A stretch of 64,000 nucleotides of DNA from Acinetobacter sp. B51(2017) (GCF_003711395.1 NZ_PJRJ01000003.1:1-64000), one strand, 5' to 3'; shown: positions 32,851 through 41,498, counted from the stretch's first letter. Numbers and translations are program-made. Notes: a model not told the origin generated them from the sequence alone.

Positions 32851-33545
32851 AAAAATTAGTGGTGTTTTCAGGTGCAGGTATGAGCGCAGAAAGTGGCATT
32901 CAAACCTTCCGCGACAGTGATGGCTTATGGGAGCAGCATCGTATTGAAGATGTGGCGACGCCTGAAGCTTGGGCAAAAAATCCCGAATTGGTACAACGTT
33001 TTTATAATGCACGGCGTAAAAACATCTTAGCCGCCAAGCCTAATGCTGCGCATCACATCATTGCCGAATTAGAACAAGACTTTGATGTACAGGTGATTAC
33101 GCAAAATATTGATGATTTACATGAACGTGCCGGCAGCAGCAAAGTGCTGCATTTACATGGCAATATCCGTTTTTCTAAAAGTTCTGACCCCAAAGCTGGT
33201 GATCATGCAACCTTGTATCCAATTCTAGGCGACAGTTTAGATTTAAGCACCGACAAATGCCCTAAAGGCTATCCGCTACGGCCGCATGTGGTGTGGTTTG
33301 GCGAAGCAGTACCCGCCTATAGTGAAGCCGAACGTGTCGTGCAACAGGCGGATATTTTTGTGGTGATTGGCACCAGTTTACAAGTCTACCCTGTGGCGGG
33401 CTTAGTCCATTGTATTTCGTCCACTGCACAGGCCTACTATATTGACCCGAAAGCCAATCAGCAGCATTTACCGCAGCAGTATCAAAAAATTGCCTTAGCT
33501 GCCAGCCAAGGTATTAACCAGCTTAAACAGATCTTACTGACATAA
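32847..33545 (+). CDS. Sir2-family NAD-dependent deacylase with acidic-acyl motif
   Basis: About 232 residues. Sirtuin motifs are GAGMSAESGIQTFRDSDGLW (residues 9-28), QNIDDLHERAG (86-96) and the catalytic His in HLHGN (104). FYNARRK contains Tyr53 and Arg56, the Tyr-x2-Arg pair that lets class III sirtuins (SIRT5, CobB) accept succinyl, malonyl or glutaryl lysine. The region normally holding four zinc-binding Cys has only one (DKCPKGYPLRPHVVWFGE). ATG 32847 overlaps the LysR stop by four bases; a longer frame from 32817 is less likely. The neighbourhood points to deglutarylation or similar repair, which is a hypothesis. CobB is the nearest named type, but no symbol is given. Confidence 0.85.
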   Translation: MKKLVVFSGAGMSAESGIQTFRDSDGLWEQHRIEDVATPEAWAKNPELVQRFYNARRKNILAAKPNAAHHIIAELEQDFDVQVITQNIDDLHERAGSSKVLHLHGNIRFSKSSDPKAGDHATLYPILGDSLDLSTDKCPKGYPLRPHVVWFGEAVPAYSEAERVVQQADIFVVIGTSLQVYPVAGLVHCISSTAQAYYIDPKANQQHLPQQYQKIALAASQGINQLKQILLT

Positions 33546-33548
33546 AGC

Positions 33549-35552
33549 CTATTTAATCTGTACGTTATCCAATGTGGCATCAAATTGACTGATTAAGTCT
33601 TTAACCACAGGCTCATTTTGCAGCAGCTCCACAGCGCGCTGCTGTGCCAATTGTTTACGCTGTGCCTGTAAGTGATATGGCGTCGTGGTACTTATATCCT
33701 GATATTTGACACTAAAGCGAGTTTTTGGCCATGTCGCATGCAACGCTTGCTCTAAATGGCTTTGTAACGATGTCAGCAATTGTTCATATTGTGGTGCAAT
33801 GATAAAGACCGACTCTGCATTGATCTCGCCCTGCATAAGGCCATGCTGTGCAAGTTCTTGTAAAGCAGGGCTTAAATCCGATTGTCTAAACCAATATTCC
33901 CATTTTTCAAGTGTCCATTCGCCAGTTAAGTCTTGCTCAGGTACTTTCAGAATATCTTGTGGCATCTGCGTGCTATGCGTTGCAGCTGATGTTGCTGCAA
34001 CAACAGGTTTACCTTGAGGCGCTGCAAATAAATCATCGGTAACAGAATCCGGCGACTCTACTGGCTCAGCAAATTCTTGAGGCTCAATTGCAGCTTGTAC
34101 AATATCTTGATGCGCTGTTGGCGTATCTAAAAAGAAAATTTCGTCTGGTAATGGATGTTCAGTAACAACCGTTTCGCCTAAATCAAAATCAACTAAGTCA
34201 TCAGTGGCTTGAAACAGCACTTGATCTTGATTGATTGGGTAAGCTTCTACAGCTTCTACAGCTTCTACAGCTTCTACAGCTTCTACAGCTTCTACAGCTT
34301 CTACAGCTTCTACAGCTTCTACAGCTTCTACAGCTTCTACAGCTTCTACAGCTTCTACAGCTTCTACAGCTTCTACAGCAAGCGTAGCGGCTTCAACTGC
34401 TGTTGCAAGCTGAGCTTGAGAATTTTCTGTACCCTGTGAATCAGCTGTAACTAAAACCTCATGCGGTTGCAGTGGACGAAATGCCAATAAACGCAGCACA
34501 CACATTTCAAAGCCTTGCTCTTGGGTTACCGCCAATTGCAAATCAGCACGGCCTTTACAAGCAATTTGATAATACATCTGTAAATCCGCTGCACTGATTA
34601 ATTTAGAAAGTTGTGTGATTTTTTGATTAATTTCATTGCTATATTTTAGGCTTAAATCTGGTAAATATTGCAATAACGCTAATTCGTGTAAAGTCGAGAT
34701 CACTTGATCTAAGACTAAGGATACATCTAAGGCTTGTTGTCTAAATTGCAATAATAATTGGCTTACACGCGCAGGTTTATTTTGATGAATCGCCAGTAAC
34801 AAATCATAAATAATGGTGCGGTCAATTAAACCAAGCATTTCTTTTACGTCTTGATGACGAATTGCGCCTTGACCATAGGCAATGGCTTGATCGGTTAACG
34901 ACAATGCATCACGTAATGAACCTTGTGCAGATTCAGCAATTTGCCAAATTGCATCTTGGTCAGACTGAATGGTTTCACGAGTTAAAATATCGCTTAAATG
35001 ATCGGTAATTTCATCTACGGCAAGTGGTCGCAAAGTAAATTGCAAACAACGTGAAATCACGGTAATCGGTAATTTTTGCGGATCAGTGGTCGCAAATAAG
35101 AATTTAACGTGTTCAGGCGGTTCTTCTAAGGTTTTCAGCAAAGCATTAAACGAGTGCGTGGAGAGCATATGCACTTCGTCAATTAAATACACCTTAAAAC
35201 GCCCTTGCGTGGGTGCATAGGGTACGTTATCAAGTAATTCACGCGTATCTTCAACTTTGGTGCGTGATGCCGCATCAATCTCAATCAGATCAATAAAACG
35301 TCCTTCATTGACTGCGACACACGTTGGACATACTTCACACGGTGTTGAGGTCACACCTGTTTCGCAGTTTAAGCATTTGGCTAAAATACGGGCAATTGTA
35401 GTTTTACCTACCCCACGCGTTCCGGTAAATAAATAAGCATGATGCAGACGACCACGTTCTAAAGCGCTGGTTAAAGCGCGTGAGACATGGTTTTGACCGA
35501 CCAATTCATTAAAATTACGCGGACGATATTTACGCGCGAGTACTTGATACAT
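33549..35552 (-). CDS. dnaX: DNA polymerase III subunits gamma/tau with a Val-Glu-Ala repeat linker
   Basis: 667 residues. The clamp-loader ATPase has Walker A in TGTRGVGKTT (about 43-52), a zinc site (CLNCETG...CEVCPTC), Walker B LIDEVHML and the sensor region. The C-terminal part (VLKVPEQDLTGEWTLEKWEYWF onward) should hold the tau interaction domains. Between them a linker contains about fifteen consecutive Val-Glu-Ala units (about residues 391-437), encoded by a 9-base tandem repeat. No obvious A6G slippery heptamer was seen, so production of a separate gamma form is not supported here. A Sir2 gene converges on it with three bases between. Confidence 0.95.
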   Translation of the reverse strand: MYQVLARKYRPRNFNELVGQNHVSRALTSALERGRLHHAYLFTGTRGVGKTTIARILAKCLNCETGVTSTPCEVCPTCVAVNEGRFIDLIEIDAASRTKVEDTRELLDNVPYAPTQGRFKVYLIDEVHMLSTHSFNALLKTLEEPPEHVKFLFATTDPQKLPITVISRCLQFTLRPLAVDEITDHLSDILTRETIQSDQDAIWQIAESAQGSLRDALSLTDQAIAYGQGAIRHQDVKEMLGLIDRTIIYDLLLAIHQNKPARVSQLLLQFRQQALDVSLVLDQVISTLHELALLQYLPDLSLKYSNEINQKITQLSKLISAADLQMYYQIACKGRADLQLAVTQEQGFEMCVLRLLAFRPLQPHEVLVTADSQGTENSQAQLATAVEAATLAVEAVEAVEAVEAVEAVEAVEAVEAVEAVEAVEAVEAVEAVEAVEAYPINQDQVLFQATDDLVDFDLGETVVTEHPLPDEIFFLDTPTAHQDIVQAAIEPQEFAEPVESPDSVTDDLFAAPQGKPVVAATSAATHSTQMPQDILKVPEQDLTGEWTLEKWEYWFRQSDLSPALQELAQHGLMQGEINAESVFIIAPQYEQLLTSLQSHLEQALHATWPKTRFSVKYQDISTTTPYHLQAQRKQLAQQRAVELLQNEPVVKDLISQFDATLDNVQIK
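34242..34380. repeat. 9-bp tandem repeat (about 15 copies) inside dnaX
   Basis: The unit AGCTTCTAC (minus strand GTAGAAGCT) is repeated head to tail, almost without variation, for about 139 bases. Because the unit is three codons, copy-number change keeps the frame and only lengthens or shortens the tau linker. Confidence 0.97.
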
Positions 35553-35646
35553 GTATGCTCCTTCTTGCAGGCATTAGCATACTGTTTTTTTAGTCATTAG
35601 TGAATGCACAGCGCTCGCAATTAGCCATTTGCAAAACAATAGCGCA

Positions 35647-35677
35647 TAAAAAAAGGATGATCATTGATCATCCTTAA
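35647..35677 (-). terminator. Terminator of the NlpE-like gene
   Basis: AAGGATGATCA and its complement around a single base, then a T7 run on the minus strand. Confidence 0.85.
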
Positions 35678-35683
35678 TTCACT

Positions 35684-36151
35684 TTAGCTTTCGCTGCTTT
35701 TGCTAGGTTGTTCCAGTAAGAAATCATCTGCGGCAAGGTAAGCATTCGCTGTTACATCTTCACGAATTTCTAATAAATGATGCTTGGTATCCACCACCAG
35801 TAAATTACGTGTGGTGACATTGACCAATTCAAGTTGAGTCTTTTCAGCATCACGAAAACGCATGATACCGGTTAAGGTTTCAACTTGATTATGCCCACTT
35901 AAACTTTCACGCACTAAGGTATAGGTCATGTCTTGGTTTAAGGTTAAATCAACCGCCATCCCCGGACAATCTTGGCAACGTGACAGACACCCCATACATG
36001 GTGTGGTGCCTTGATAGGTTCCTACCCACTGCGCTTGCTCAACTTTCTGCTCCATGGCAGAGGTCTGTTGCTTTGTGCTGTTACTGTCCTGACAACCACC
36101 TAACACCACCACGCTCATGGCAAATAAGGGAATAATCACTGGCTTTTTCAT
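35684..36151 (-). CDS. NlpE-like lipoprotein with a Cys-rich insertion
   Basis: 155 residues. The lipobox is VLGGC, so it is lipidated. The mature protein begins like the NlpE N-terminal domain (WVGTYQGTTPC), but the usual CxxC site is expanded to CMGCLSRCQDCPG with four Cys, followed by MAVDLTLNQDMTYTLV. NlpE is the outer-membrane sensor that signals copper and surface stress to Cpx in E. coli; family members also occur without a clear role. A metal-binding or redox role of the extra Cys is inference. A strong terminator follows. Confidence 0.8.
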   Translation of the reverse strand: MKKPVIIPLFAMSVVVLGGCQDSNSTKQQTSAMEQKVEQAQWVGTYQGTTPCMGCLSRCQDCPGMAVDLTLNQDMTYTLVRESLSGHNQVETLTGIMRFRDAEKTQLELVNVTTRNLLVVDTKHHLLEIREDVTANAYLAADDFLLEQPSKSSES

Positions 36152-36211
36152 GCTGTATCACAACTTAAAATCACCTGAGCAAAATAGCATATTCACAGAA
36201 AATATCATCTA

Positions 36212-37063
36212 TTAAATACCTGAAAGTGCGCTCACACTGCCGACTAAGTGCGGTTTATGATCTTGGGTGTTGCGCAGTAAAAATTCAATCTTGCTATTTT
36301 CAGCGCTAAGTAACTCCACCCGCGAAGGCAAATAAATTGGCAGCTTAAAATCAACCTGTGCATGGTAAGCAGATGGTAAATCTAAGCGTGATAACACTTG
36401 TGCTTTGCTCCACATCCCATGGGCAATCGCGCGTTTAAACCCAAAGGCTTTGGCAGTCAAGCGATGTAAATGAATTAAATTAAAATCCCCTGAATTTAAC
36501 GCATATTGACGACCCGTATTTTCTGCCACTTGCCATTCATCTTTAACTAAATAGACGGGCTGCGCTGTAGTTTTAACTTTGTCGACAGAGCTGCCTTTTT
36601 GCTTTGATAAATAGCGGCTACTGCCCGTCATGACCACTTGATCAGCTACTTTTACCTCAGTGATAAAGTCAAACACGACGCCTTTTTCATGCGGCAATAA
36701 CTCCCCCAAACGACATGACAAACTAAAGCATTCATCGGCCAAAATTATACGTTTTTGCTGAATTTCGTTGGCCACATGCACTAAACCTAAAGCCTGAAAT
36801 GGAAATTCAGCTAAACTCATCATTTGCATCTGTAAGCTTTGCGAAAGCACTGCAAAATATAAGGCAGGGACGTGCTGATTTTGTGCAAAACCAGTCAGTT
36901 GTTGATATTTGGCTAAATGCTGTGCATCAAGACGTAACTCATCGACCACATACTCAAGTTGAGGCAGAGCTTGGCCTTTGGCTTTTTTTTGAATTAAGCC
37001 ACGAATAATCTGAGGATAGGCCAAATAGGGTTTTGGCAAATGCTGAAAATGACGCGTTGACAT
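36212..37063 (-). CDS. MaoC-family hot-dog dehydratase
   Basis: 283 residues. The C-terminal half contains the hydratase-2 motif YALNSGDFNLIHLHRLTAKA then FGFKRAIAHGMW, with the catalytic Asp/His in that stretch, as in R-specific enoyl-CoA/ACP hydratases. The N-terminal half is probably a degenerate second hot-dog domain. It follows the long FabG-like gene by about 20 bases on the same strand and faces a thiolase, so the group could make or break acyl chains of fatty acids. The acyl chain length is unknown. Confidence 0.82.
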   Translation of the reverse strand: MSTRHFQHLPKPYLAYPQIIRGLIQKKAKGQALPQLEYVVDELRLDAQHLAKYQQLTGFAQNQHVPALYFAVLSQSLQMQMMSLAEFPFQALGLVHVANEIQQKRIILADECFSLSCRLGELLPHEKGVVFDFITEVKVADQVVMTGSSRYLSKQKGSSVDKVKTTAQPVYLVKDEWQVAENTGRQYALNSGDFNLIHLHRLTAKAFGFKRAIAHGMWSKAQVLSRLDLPSAYHAQVDFKLPIYLPSRVELLSAENSKIEFLLRNTQDHKPHLVGSVSALSGI

Positions 37064-37082
37064 GAGAATTTTCCTTTAAAAT

Positions 37083-38474
37083 TTAAGCACCGAGTACGCT
37101 TTGTCCACAAACCCGTAATACATTGCCATTTAAGCCACCTGATGCAGGACTGGCAAAAAAGGCGATCGCTTCTGCTACATCCACAGGTAAACCACCTTGA
37201 CTCATCGAATTCATACGACGCCCTGCTTCGCGAATTGCAAACGGAATCGCTGCGGTCATTTGGGTTTCAATAAATCCCGGTGCCACGGCGTTAATAGTGA
37301 TGCCATTGTTTAGCGTTGGTGCAGTATATTTCACGATCCCAATTACACCTGCTTTAGACGTGGCATAATTGGTCTGTCCCATATTGCCCGCAATGCCCGA
37401 AATAGAGGACACACAAATAATGCGCCCTTGCGCTTGGATGGCATTTTGCGCCAATAATTCTGTATTAATACGTTCAATACTGGATAAGTTGATATTGAGT
37501 CCCAAATCCCATGCCTCAGGTTTCATATTCGCTAGGGTTTTATCACGGGTAATCCCTGCATTATGTACCACGATATCTAAACCACCGTGTGCAGCTGCTG
37601 CCTGTATAATCTCTTGACTGGCGTGTTCACTGCTAATATCGACGCTTAATGCCGAACCTTGAATCCGACTCGCCACCCGTTCTAAATCGGCCTGTTGGGC
37701 TGCGACATCTAAGCAAATCACATGTGCCCCATCACGCGCCAATACTTCAGCAATCGCTTCGCCAATGCCACGACTAGCACCAGTCACTAAAGCGGTTTTT
37801 CCAGCCAAAGGTTGCTCCCAATCAAGCTGTTGTAGTTGAGCTTTTTGCACCCGTAATACTTGACCTGAGATATAAGCTGAACGCGCTGACAATACAAAAC
37901 GTAAACTAGATTCGATATTCTCTGCTGCATCGGGATCTACATAAATCAACTGTGCGCTAATCCCTTTTTTCAGTTCTTTACCTAAAGACTTGACTAAACC
38001 TTCTAAAGCACGCTGGGCAATAGCTTGAGCAACATCGGTGGCGCGCTCAGGTGTAATCCCCAACACCACCACCCGTCCAGAAGCAGACACTTGACGCATC
38101 ACGGGATGGAAAAAATCATACAGTTGTTTGAGTTGTTGACTGTTTTGAATACCCGATGCATCAAACACTAAGGCTTTAAATTTGGATTCTTTATCGCCTG
38201 CATTAAACGCACCTAAATTTAAACCCGCTGTAGCAGCTTGTTGCTGTAATTCTGGATTATTACCTGCATAGCTATTGGCATGAATATTGGTAAGTACTTG
38301 GGCAATGGCGGTACTGAGCATACTGTTGGGTGCAGCCCCCAATAACAATGCACCCTTTAACACAGGCATTGCTTGAGTAAAGCGTTCGAGTTGCTGCGGC
38401 TGTGGTAAACCTAAATTTTTAACGACAAATTTACCAATAGGAGAATGGGAAAAATTTTGATATTGATCAGTCAT
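37083..38474 (-). CDS. High-molecular-weight FabG-type 3-oxoacyl reductase
   Basis: 463 residues. The C-terminal half is a classical short-chain dehydrogenase: LVTGASRGIGEAIAEVLARDG for NAD(P) binding, VHNAGITRDKTL, catalytic Ser in CVSSISGIAGNMGQ, and YATSKAGVIG. The N-terminal half of about 205 residues is a second, degenerate Rossmann-like region, the layout of long FabG proteins (FabG4) known to reduce 3-oxoacyl-CoA. It is co-oriented with the MaoC gene, and a thiolase diverges upstream, suggesting a cooperating acyl-CoA module. Confidence 0.85.
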   Translation of the reverse strand: MTDQYQNFSHSPIGKFVVKNLGLPQPQQLERFTQAMPVLKGALLLGAAPNSMLSTAIAQVLTNIHANSYAGNNPELQQQAATAGLNLGAFNAGDKESKFKALVFDASGIQNSQQLKQLYDFFHPVMRQVSASGRVVVLGITPERATDVAQAIAQRALEGLVKSLGKELKKGISAQLIYVDPDAAENIESSLRFVLSARSAYISGQVLRVQKAQLQQLDWEQPLAGKTALVTGASRGIGEAIAEVLARDGAHVICLDVAAQQADLERVASRIQGSALSVDISSEHASQEIIQAAAAHGGLDIVVHNAGITRDKTLANMKPEAWDLGLNINLSSIERINTELLAQNAIQAQGRIICVSSISGIAGNMGQTNYATSKAGVIGIVKYTAPTLNNGITINAVAPGFIETQMTAAIPFAIREAGRRMNSMSQGGLPVDVAEAIAFFASPASGGLNGNVLRVCGQSVLGA

Positions 38475-38745
38475 GGTTATTATCTCGCATCAAATATAAG
38501 TTGAATTGATCTTTTGTTTATAGAGATATTAAACACTTATCGGGCAAAAGATCTATGTTTTTCACTGCGATGATACGTGAGTTTACAATTTGATGACTTG
38601 ACCTTGCCGCAAAATCCACTGTCAATCTAGTCAATCCCCTTTGCTTTAGAGTATGTTAAGGTCAAGACTGAACAACAAAAAGTACAGCTGCCATAACACC
38701 ATTGATTGTTGTTATTTGCATCACCCCAAATGAGGACGAGAATTT

Positions 38746-40026
38746 ATGACACAAAATACTATTCGCCGTGTGGCTATTTTAGGCGGTAATCGCATTCCTT
38801 TTGCCCGTTCCAATGGTGCCTACTTTAAAGCCACTAATATTGACATGCTCACTGCAGCCTTAAATGGCTTAGTGGAGCGCTTCAATTTACAAGGTCAACG
38901 TTTAGGTGAAGTAGCAGCTGGAGCTGTACTCAAACATAGTCGTGATTTTAACATGACGCGTGAATGTGTCTTAAATACCAAACTTGCCCCTGAAACGCCA
39001 GCTTATGATTTACAGCAAGCCTGTGGCACAGGTTTACAAGCCGCTTTTCAAGTGGCCAATAAAATTGCTTTGGGTCAGATTGAAGTGGGGATTGCAGGCG
39101 GTGTGGATACCACATCCGATGCGCCAATTGCCTTAGGCGATGGTTTACGTAAAGCGCTGTTAGAACTGAATATTGCCAAAACTGCCAAAGCACGTTTACA
39201 GGCTTTAGCCAAAATTAATGTGAAAGATTTAATGGATGCCCCGCGTAATGGTGAACCGCGCACAGGCTTATCCATGGGCGACCATCAAGCTTTAACCACC
39301 TTAGAATGGGGTATTTCGCGTGAAGCGCAAGATGAGCTGGCCGCTAGTTCACATCAAAAAATGCACGCAGCCTATGAAGCAGGCTTCTTTGACGACTTAA
39401 TCACCCCATTTTTAGGTTTACAACGCGATAATAATTTACGTCCTGATTCGAGCGTCGAAAAGTTAGCCAAACTCAACCCCGCTTTTGGTAAAGGCGATGC
39501 CCGCACCATGACCGCAGGTAACTCTACCCCACTCACCGATGGCGCATCTTGTGTGTTATTGGCCTCAGAAGAATGGGCCAAAGCCAATGGACATGAAATT
39601 TTAGCTTATTTAAGCTTTAGCGAAACCGCTGCCGTTGATTTTATTCACAAAAAAGAAGGGCTACTCATGGCACCTGCTTATGCTGTGCCACGTATGCTAC
39701 AGCGTGCCAATTTAAGCCTACAAGATTTTGACTTTTATGAAATTCATGAAGCTTTTGCCGCTCAGGTTCTTTCTACTTTAAAAGCGTGGGAAGACCCAAA
39801 TTTCTGTAAAAACCGTTTAGGTTTGGATGCACCACTCGGTGCGCTTGACCGCAGCAAGCTCAATGTGCATGGTTCATCTTTAGCAGCGGGTCATCCATTT
39901 GCGGCCACAGGCGGGCGTATTTTAGCCACAGCCGCCAAATTAGTGCATCAAAAAGGTTCAGGTCGCGCCTTAATTTCAATTTGTGCTGCCGGTGGTCAGG
40001 GTGTCACCGCGATTGTGGAAAAATAA
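38746..40026 (+). CDS. FadI-like acetyl-CoA C-acyltransferase (thiolase)
   Basis: 426 residues. Nucleophilic Cys93 in QQACGTGLQAA, the HEAFAAQVL motif and the second Cys in ISICAAGGQGVTA are the thiolase catalytic residues. The length and GTGL variant fit the FadI/trifunctional-beta-like subgroup. Reaction: thiolytic cleavage of 3-oxoacyl-CoA, or the reverse Claisen condensation. GAGGA eight bases upstream supports the start. It diverges from the long-FabG/MaoC pair across about 270 bases, consistent with a shared function. Confidence 0.88.
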   Translation: MTQNTIRRVAILGGNRIPFARSNGAYFKATNIDMLTAALNGLVERFNLQGQRLGEVAAGAVLKHSRDFNMTRECVLNTKLAPETPAYDLQQACGTGLQAAFQVANKIALGQIEVGIAGGVDTTSDAPIALGDGLRKALLELNIAKTAKARLQALAKINVKDLMDAPRNGEPRTGLSMGDHQALTTLEWGISREAQDELAASSHQKMHAAYEAGFFDDLITPFLGLQRDNNLRPDSSVEKLAKLNPAFGKGDARTMTAGNSTPLTDGASCVLLASEEWAKANGHEILAYLSFSETAAVDFIHKKEGLLMAPAYAVPRMLQRANLSLQDFDFYEIHEAFAAQVLSTLKAWEDPNFCKNRLGLDAPLGALDRSKLNVHGSSLAAGHPFAATGGRILATAAKLVHQKGSGRALISICAAGGQGVTAIVEK

Positions 40027-40032
40027 ACAAAA

Positions 40033-40058
40033 CCAGCACCCCACGGGGTGCTTTTTTA
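40033..40058 (+). terminator. Terminator after the thiolase gene
   Basis: AGCACCCC-ac-GGGGTGCT followed by six T; it overlaps the last bases of the converging PACE gene. Confidence 0.8.
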
Positions 40059-40484
40059 ATGTCGATATTCGGGGCTATAACCTAAACGCGCTTCAATATG
40101 GTCATAACAGCACTGAAAAATAAAGGTGTAGACTAAAATACATAAGGTCATAGAAAAATCGAGCACCACAGCTTGCCATAGGCTCATTTTTAAAGCGTAT
40201 GCAACCATCGGAATGGTGGCCAACATCAAACCGCCTTCAAAACCAATGGCATGTAAAATCCTGACTTTGATGCCACGCTTAAGCTGATGTTTGGCTTCAA
40301 ATTTTTCAAAAAAATGATTAAACAGCATATTCCAAAATACAGATGTGATTGCCATAGCCACCCCTAAACCACCCGTGACTTCAAGCGGCATATTAAAAAT
40401 AAAACTCAGTGCTACAGCAATAATGCTTAATAAAATCACTTCATAGCTGAAAGCATGCACTATTCTGCGTTTTGACAACAACAT
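40056..40484 (-). CDS. PACE-family biocide efflux transporter (AceI type)
   Basis: 142 residues with four membrane helices. Glu15 in the first helix (SYEVILL) matches the proton-coupling Glu15 described for AceI, the chlorhexidine/short-diamine transporter of Acinetobacter. Two tandem bacterial transmembrane-pair domains are visible, the first with WNMLFNHFFEKFEAKH and the second with GFEGGLML and ending in YDHIEARLGYSPE. A LysR gene diverges upstream, as aceR does for aceI. Close paralogues exist in this genus, so the exact aceI identity is not certain. Confidence 0.88.
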   Translation of the reverse strand: MLLSKRRIVHAFSYEVILLSIIAVALSFIFNMPLEVTGGLGVAMAITSVFWNMLFNHFFEKFEAKHQLKRGIKVRILHAIGFEGGLMLATIPMVAYALKMSLWQAVVLDFSMTLCILVYTFIFQCCYDHIEARLGYSPEYRH

Positions 40485-40577
40485 TTTTTCACTCTAAATA
40501 TCTCAAGTGCTGGCATCATATGTGCTTAATGTTGATTGATCGAGTTAGATTCTTTCAATTTTATTGATAGGTGCAGC

Positions 40578-41468
40578 ATGAACGTAAATCAAGAACAGTT
40601 AACTATTTTTAAAAGTGTCATAGAATATGGCTCTTTTTCCGCTGCGGCGCGGCATTTAGGTAAAGTGCCCTCTGCGGTGAGTATGGCCATTAGCAATTTA
40701 GAGCTAGACTTAAATTTACAGCTGTTCGAACGCCATGGCCGAGAGCCGACCCCAACCTTAGCAGCAGAACAATTGTATCACCAAGCCTTGCAGCTTTTGG
40801 TCGAGATGCAGGCATGGCAGCAACATGCCCACGCCCTAAGCCGAGGTTTAGAGGCAGAATTAAATATTGTTGTGGTGTCAGAATTACAATACAGCAGTTG
40901 GCCGACTTATATCGCTCAAGTCGCAAAAGCCTTCCCTAGTCTTAAAATCAATATTTTAAATTCTCCGCAAGAAGATGCTTTACGGCTTTTGAAAACTGGA
41001 CGCGCCCAATTAGCCTTTATGTTTGAGCGTGAACATTTAAACAGTGACGAGCAATTTATTGAAGTCGAACAACAAAGTTTGGTGGCTGTGGCAGCGAAGC
41101 AACATGTCTTAGCCCAACGCAGTGCAATCACGCTACGCGATTTGCAACAGCATCGACAAATCGTGGTGGCGAGTCGTGAACGGGACTTAGTCCCTGAGCT
41201 GAGCTTTTCGACCCAAGCATGGCATAGTGATCATCATGATTCAGCTTGTCGCTTAATTTTACAGGGCTTGGGTTGGGGGGTATTACCGCTACAAATGCTC
41301 AAAGAGAACCCTTACTTGGCCGAACAACTCCAAGTTTTAGCCATCCGCGACTTTACCCCACAGTTTACTTATTTTATGGATTTGGTCTGGCGACGTGATC
41401 ATGCCTTGGGTCAAGCTGCACAATTTTTAATCCAATATTTGCAAAATCATCGGAAAAATCCAGTTTAA
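40578..41468 (+). CDS. LysR family regulator divergent from the PACE pump (AceR-like)
   Basis: About 296 residues. Helix-turn-helix: LTIFKSVIEYGSFSAAARHL then VPSAVSMAISNLELDLNLQLFERHGR. The effector domain follows (LNIVVVSELQYSSWPTYIAQV). The start is ATG 40578; a longer frame from 40536 adds residues without family sequence. The arrangement is the same as AceR-AceI, where the regulator responds to the pump substrate. About 90 bases of divergent promoter separate the two. Confidence 0.86.
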   Translation: MNVNQEQLTIFKSVIEYGSFSAAARHLGKVPSAVSMAISNLELDLNLQLFERHGREPTPTLAAEQLYHQALQLLVEMQAWQQHAHALSRGLEAELNIVVVSELQYSSWPTYIAQVAKAFPSLKINILNSPQEDALRLLKTGRAQLAFMFEREHLNSDEQFIEVEQQSLVAVAAKQHVLAQRSAITLRDLQQHRQIVVASRERDLVPELSFSTQAWHSDHHDSACRLILQGLGWGVLPLQMLKENPYLAEQLQVLAIRDFTPQFTYFMDLVWRRDHALGQAAQFLIQYLQNHRKNPV

Positions 41469-41484
41469 TTACTGCAATTAGGCC

Positions 41485-41498
41485 GCCAAGTACTTGGC
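41485..41498. promoter_or_regulatory. 14-bp palindrome between the LysR gene and transaldolase
   Basis: GCCAAGTACTTGGC is fully symmetric, 60 bases before the transaldolase start. It could be an operator or part of a weak terminator for the LysR gene; no T run follows. Confidence 0.4.

Noticed and set aside
34242-34380. Repeat array resembling CRISPR
   Set aside because: Units are 9 bases, contiguous, with no spacers and in frame within dnaX.
34209-34439. Open frame coding repeated Phe-Tyr-Ser opposite dnaX
   Set aside because: It is the antisense reading of the 9-base repeat; no ribosome site and it lies wholly inside dnaX.
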